The position numbers and the translations under genes are program-made. Under the pieces are notes generated by a model, which had not been told where the DNA came from, did no database searches, and saw only the letters and a program-made list of their open reading frames with translations. This document shows, piece after piece, positions 60,585-64,000 of a stretch of DNA of 64,000 nt. The DNA comes from Hyphomonas adhaerens MHS-3 (GTDB taxonomy: Bacteria; Pseudomonadota; Alphaproteobacteria; Caulobacterales; Hyphomonadaceae), in assembly GCF_000685235.1 (NCBI RefSeq), contig NZ_ARYH01000001.1, positions 2,170,001 through 2,234,000 of the forward strand. The letters run 5' to 3'. Every line of letters starts with the position of its first letter. Position 1 is the stretch's first letter.

Positions 60585-61004
60585 TTAGCTGATGGCAGCG
60601 AGCCCGGCCTCGGCGACTTCCATGTCGTCAGAATAGTGACCACCGCTGACACCGATGCCGCCAACGAGTTCGTCGTTCACAAACACCGGATAGCCACCGC
60701 CAAAAACGACAAGACGATCGGTTTTCACGATGCCGTGCAGCAGTGGCGGATCGTTCTTGATGAATTCGTGCCACTCATGTGTTGCCATGCCGAAGGAGAT
60801 CGCGGTGTAGGCCTTGTCCTGGGCAATATCGACGCTGAGCAGCGGGGCGCCATCCATCCGCTCATAGGCCTTGAGCGCGCCAGCATCGTCGACGACGGCA
60901 ATCACCATGGGTTTACCCATCTCTTCCGCCTTGGCCTTCGCGGCCTCGATTATTTTCTGCGCTGCGTAGCTGGTGATGGTGCTTTTGGTTTTCACGAGAT
61001 CCAT
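60585..61004 (-). CDS. GlcG/HbpS-family (heme-degrading or PduO C-terminal-like) protein
   Basis: A 139-residue protein of the GlcG/HbpS/PduO-C family. It has the typical P-M-V-I-A-V-V-D-D-A-G near residue 32, D-K-A-Y-T-A near residue 67 and the Gly-rich end G-G-x-P-V-x-x-x-x-x-x-V-G-G-I-G-V-S-G-G near residue 105-122. The role in catabolic operons is unknown; members bind small ligands or cobalamin-type compounds. It is first in the operon, with a CTGATA-type operator 18 bp before its ATG. Confidence 0.85.
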   Translation of the reverse strand: MDLVKTKSTITSYAAQKIIEAAKAKAEEMGKPMVIAVVDDAGALKAYERMDGAPLLSVDIAQDKAYTAISFGMATHEWHEFIKNDPPLLHGIVKTDRLVVFGGGYPVFVNDELVGGIGVSGGHYSDDMEVAEAGLAAIS

Positions 61005-61021
61005 GTGATCCTCCCACTGAT

Positions 61022-61037
61022 TTGATAGACTTATTAG
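61022..61037. promoter_or_regulatory. CTGATA-type operator 2
   Basis: On the minus strand CTAATAAGTCTATCAA, 18 bp upstream of the GlcG-like start. It matches the 62675 site in all but three of 16 positions by eye. Confidence 0.5.
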
Positions 61038-61085
61038 CTCAATTGATAGGTGTTTGCTGGAATTGCCGTCAATGGCGATTTCGGT

Positions 61086-62378
61086 TCACGTCGAGGGAAG
61101 TGGCGAGGGCGTGCCCTCTGCATGTTGTCCGGCATAGCGGAAGCACCAGATTGAGATCAAGGCGCATAGCCCGATGAGCGCGAGGCCTGCGTGTAGTGAA
61201 CGTTCCCCCATCCCGGAGAAGACCGTATCACTCAGTGTTCCAACGACGACCGGTGTGATGGCATAGCCGACGATCGTGACGCAAAAGGCGAGCAGGGCGA
61301 CCGCCAGAGCGCGTTCAGATGGGTCCGAATTCGCCTGAACAGACGCGAATACTGGGGCGGCCTCAAGATTGATGAAAATATTGAAGGCGCCAAGATAGGC
61401 AAAAAAGACCAATGGCGAATTTGCGCCCAGCATCAGGTAGTAGAAGGGAATAGATGCGGCGACGAAGATGGCGGGCAGCCAGCTCATCCATTTCAGGTCG
61501 CGTTTTGCCATGAGGTCGCAGAGGATTCCGCCGACAAACAAGGAGGGCATGGCGCAGAAGAGAAGCACGCCTGCTGCATACGCGCCGATTTCTGTTTTTG
61601 GCATGCCGAAGTTTCGCTCGATCAAGGGGTAGAGCCAGACGAGCAGTGCCTGCACGGTGACAAGTGCAAATGTGTGCCCCGCGACCGTTCCGACATAGAC
61701 CTTGTTGCGGAGCAGCGAACGGATCGTGTCTCCCAGCGGCGCCTGGCCGGAGCGGCGGGCGTCGGCGTCAAGGAACCGTCCACGTGCTGGTTCCCGTACG
61801 GTCATGTAAGTGAGGAGACCGAGCAGCACGCCTGGAACACCCGTAATGTAGAAGACCATTCGCCAGCCATAAGCTTCAACGAGCGCCGTGCCGATCAGGT
61901 GGCCGCCCAGAACGCCGAGCGCCCCACCCATGGACAAGAATCCGATAGCCCGGCCGAGTTCGACTTTCGTGAAATAGTCGGACAGGAGGGAGTGGCTGGA
62001 CGGTGTACCGCCAGCTTCTCCGATTCCCACGCCCACGCGGGCCAGAAAAAGCGAGACGAACCCACCTGCAGCACCACATGCGGCGGTCGCCAGGCTCCAG
62101 ACCGTAACGGCGGCAGCGAAAATGTTCTTCCTGATCGTCCGGTCGGCCAGGCGGGCGATCGGAATGCCGAAAGCCGCATAAAACAAGGCAAAGGCTGTCC
62201 CTCCGAGCAGGCCAAGCTGTGTGTCGTTCAATTGGAAATCATTCTGGATGTTCGTCATGACCACCGAGATGAGACCGCGGTCCACCACGCTCAGCGTTTG
62301 TCCCATCATCAGGATGAACAGCACGTAATATCTATAGTGCCCGGTTAGGGGGCGACTTGCCTCTGATACCACAGACAT
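61086..62378 (-). CDS. MFS transporter, Spinster-like
   Basis: A 430-residue protein with 12 hydrophobic segments. The start at 62378 has AAGGAGG seven bases away; an upstream ATG (62420) would add 14 residues without a site. First span ends S-V-V-D-R-G, and the second-third loop has A-D-R-T-I-R-K. G-I-G-E-A-G in the fourth span matches the Spinster-like group. It likely imports the same or a related acid as the neighbouring TonB receptor brings across the outer membrane. A CTGATA-type site lies 100 bp upstream. Confidence 0.88.
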   Translation of the reverse strand: MSVVSEASRPLTGHYRYYVLFILMMGQTLSVVDRGLISVVMTNIQNDFQLNDTQLGLLGGTAFALFYAAFGIPIARLADRTIRKNIFAAAVTVWSLATAACGAAGGFVSLFLARVGVGIGEAGGTPSSHSLLSDYFTKVELGRAIGFLSMGGALGVLGGHLIGTALVEAYGWRMVFYITGVPGVLLGLLTYMTVREPARGRFLDADARRSGQAPLGDTIRSLLRNKVYVGTVAGHTFALVTVQALLVWLYPLIERNFGMPKTEIGAYAAGVLLFCAMPSLFVGGILCDLMAKRDLKWMSWLPAIFVAASIPFYYLMLGANSPLVFFAYLGAFNIFINLEAAPVFASVQANSDPSERALAVALLAFCVTIVGYAITPVVVGTLSDTVFSGMGERSLHAGLALIGLCALISIWCFRYAGQHAEGTPSPLPST

Positions 62379-62477
62379 TGAGAATCCTCCTTTAGCTCCG
62401 AGCCTCTTTTGAACGGGCATGCCAACCTTCCTGATTTGAAAGGGAGACCCCGAGCGGGCGGATCGAGCGCAAGTATT

Positions 62478-62493
62478 CTGATAAATCGATCAG
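62478..62493. promoter_or_regulatory. CTGATA-type operator 3
   Basis: CTGATAAATCGATCAG, 5-6-5 perfect inverted repeat, 100 bp upstream of the MFS start at 62378. Confidence 0.55.
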
Positions 62494-62674
62494 GATCAAT
62501 AGCTGTTATGGCAGACAGTCGGTTTCCGACGCGTAAAGGTGGGGCAGTTCGCGCAAGTTTCTTGATGAGGCGTTCTGGACCTAGGGACTGTTGGTGAGCG
62601 GAGGAAGGAATGCCGCTCTCAATTTAGTACGCAGAAAATATTTTTAATTGGGACTTGGCGGCCGCAAGGAAAGT

Positions 62675-62690
62675 CTTATAGACTTATCAG
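62675..62690. promoter_or_regulatory. CTGATA-type operator 4
   Basis: CTTATAGACTTATCAG (reverse complement CTGATAAGTCTATAAG), 43 bp before the ATG of the TonB receptor, where a repressor could block transcription. Confidence 0.5.
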
Positions 62691-62732
62691 ATAAGGCTCG
62701 CAGATAAAAACCGAGCGACCAGGGAGGTCAAA

Positions 62733-64000
62733 ATGTATAAATCCAAGTTTGGTGCCAGCACCATTGTGCTTTCAATGCTGGTTGTGTCCGGTGTTCAGGC
62801 AGCAGTCGCTCAGGAAGTCGAAGCGCCCGCCGGCCGGGAAAACGAAAGCCGTCAGTCGGTCGTGATTGTTACGGCAACAAAAAGCGAAACCACGCTGCAG
62901 GATACGCCGATCGCGATTTCAGTCGTGAGCGGGCAGGACCTTGCTGATCGAAACATCCTCGAAGTCAGCGAAATTGCTCAGGATGTACCAGGCTTGACGT
63001 TCAGCCAGTCACCCGGTGACTTGCCGTCGATCGTCATTCGGGGAATCGGTACGAACAACGCCAACCAGACGGCTGAGCAGTCGGTTGGGCTTTTTGTGGA
63101 CAATGTCTACAAGCCGCGGGCCCGCCAGTACCGAGACTCCTTGTTCGACGTGGAACGGGTGGAAGTCATCAAAGGCGCGCAGGGGGTCATCTTCGGTAAG
63201 AACACAAGTGTCGGTGCCATCAGCGTTGTCTCGCGCAAGCCGGGTACTGAGTTCGGCGGCGACGTTTACGGCAGCTATGAATTCGAGAATGAAAGCTATA
63301 CGATCGGTGCGACAGCAGACCTTCCGGCCAGTGACAAGTTGCGGTTCCGGGTCGGTGGCCAGTATTCCGATACCGGCGGCTATGTGAAGAACCTCGCCGG
63401 TGGTGACGATGTGCCGGCTACCGAGCGATATATTGTTCGTGGGACCATGGTCGCGGAGCCGACGGATTCGTTGACCGCGACTTTCATGCTCCAGCACTCG
63501 GAACAGGATACGACGGGTAACGCATTCCAGTTGACGGAGGCGCTGAACCCGGCGCTCGTCTCTTATTTCGGTTACACGACAAACCCCTATGAAAAGCGCC
63601 TGACCCCGACGACGACTTTCATCGATGGTCTTTCTGTTCCGGCTGATGCCGATTCCCAGGATAGCACCGATGCCGTCCTGACCCTTGACTGGGAACTGTC
63701 CGATACCCTCTCGCTGACGTCCGTCAGCGCGTATTCGGTGATGGATTACTCCAACTATTCCAGTATCTTCTATTCCTCCAGCGATGCAGCAGGACAGCCC
63801 AAGGGCTACCAGCTGTTCGAAGAGGATTTCGAGCAATTCACTCAGGAAATACGCCTGAACTATTCAGGAGACTCCTGGCACGGGTTCATCGGAGGCATGT
63901 ATCAGGACCAGAGCCTGGCATTCGACCGGACAGTCCGCTTGCAGACCTGGTTTTCACCCGGCACGATCAGCGGCGGTGTCGATGTTGGCGGATTTGCGTT
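62733..64000 (+). CDS. TonB-dependent receptor, N-terminal part
   Basis: The gene runs off the right edge; about 422 codons are visible. A GGGAGG site precedes the ATG. There is a signal peptide with cleavage near A-V-A-Q-E (residue 26-28), a V-V-I-V-T-A-T-K-S TonB-box-like stretch, and a plug with T-P-I-A-I-S-V-V and V-I-K-G-A-Q-G-V-I-F-G-K-N. The barrel has begun by about residue 170. It is the third TonB receptor of the window and of the same catabolic type as that at 16527. The CTGATA-type site suggests co-regulation with the divergent MFS transporter. Confidence 0.9.
   Translation, partial: MYKSKFGASTIVLSMLVVSGVQAAVAQEVEAPAGRENESRQSVVIVTATKSETTLQDTPIAISVVSGQDLADRNILEVSEIAQDVPGLTFSQSPGDLPSIVIRGIGTNNANQTAEQSVGLFVDNVYKPRARQYRDSLFDVERVEVIKGAQGVIFGKNTSVGAISVVSRKPGTEFGGDVYGSYEFENESYTIGATADLPASDKLRFRVGGQYSDTGGYVKNLAGGDDVPATERYIVRGTMVAEPTDSLTATFMLQHSEQDTTGNAFQLTEALNPALVSYFGYTTNPYEKRLTPTTTFIDGLSVPADADSQDSTDAVLTLDWELSDTLSLTSVSAYSVMDYSNYSSIFYSSSDAAGQPKGYQLFEEDFEQFTQEIRLNYSGDSWHGFIGGMYQDQSLAFDRTVRLQTWFSPGTISGGVDVGGFA

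Larger units (their letters stand above)
62379..62732. other. 354-bp divergent promoter region
   Basis: It separates the MFS gene from the TonB receptor and contains no gene. It has two CTGATA-type 16-mers, one near each gene (62478 and 62675). Confidence 0.6.

Noticed and set aside
63009..63836. A 275-codon minus-strand open frame near the right edge
   Set aside because: Antisense to the TonB receptor plug and barrel; no independent support.
1..64000. CRISPR arrays, tRNA or rRNA genes, riboswitches
   Set aside because: No regularly spaced repeats, no cloverleaf-like sequence and no conserved riboswitch core were seen on reading both strands.

Overview
The window is a 64 kb stretch of a GC-rich proteobacterial chromosome or large plasmid. 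Three TonB-dependent receptors, many acyl-CoA dehydrogenases, Spinster-like MFS transporters and FCD-GntR, IclR, LysR and TetR regulators suggest an alphaproteobacterium of the sphingomonad or Hyphomonadaceae kind. That placement is inferred from gene content; there is no rRNA gene to test it. I saw no tRNA or rRNA gene, CRISPR array, phage module or replication origin.

Layout. Positions 1-2003 hold the end of one SDR, an APH-like kinase and a second SDR. Positions 2076-7550 are a siderophore-uptake module (Fur-type box, TonB receptor, unknown membrane protein, PepSY protein) lying between two broken IS6-family copies. Positions 7.7-20 kb hold an HCCA-isomerase-like protein, a LysR regulator, three acyl-CoA dehydrogenases, a CoA ligase with a possible leader peptide, an SDR, a TonB receptor and an alcohol dehydrogenase. 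Positions 20-33.6 kb hold a CoA ligase, acetoacetyl-CoA synthetase, oxidoreductases, a second LysR regulator, a phenol-hydroxylase-type flavoprotein, an FAD dehydrogenase and an operon of crotonase, SDR and 3-hydroxyisobutyrate-dehydrogenase-like genes.

Positions 34-52.5 kb are the catabolic core. They hold two extradiol dioxygenases, a meta-cleavage-product hydrolase, a two-subunit Rieske oxygenase with an ACMSD-like decarboxylase, the complete lower pathway (hydratase, acetaldehyde dehydrogenase, aldolase), a 2Fe-2S ferredoxin and further acyl-CoA dehydrogenases, with GntR, IclR and TetR regulators between the operons. From 52.9 kb come an MFS transporter, a class III CoA-transferase, a patch of dead insertion sequences with a broken SnoaL-like gene, and a final unit (VOC protein, CoA ligase, crotonase, GlcG-like protein, MFS transporter, partial TonB receptor).

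Working model (inference): receptors and MFS transporters import an aromatic or alicyclic acid. Side chains are activated by CoA ligases and shortened by acyl-CoA dehydrogenases and crotonases. The ring is opened by Rieske and extradiol dioxygenases. The cleavage product is decarboxylated and hydrolysed, and the dienoate goes to pyruvate and acetyl-CoA. The logic resembles p-cumate degradation, but the substrate cannot be fixed from sequence. At least four operator-like repeat families (GntR, LysR, an unassigned CTGATA type and an AT-rich promoter motif) tie the dispersed operons together.
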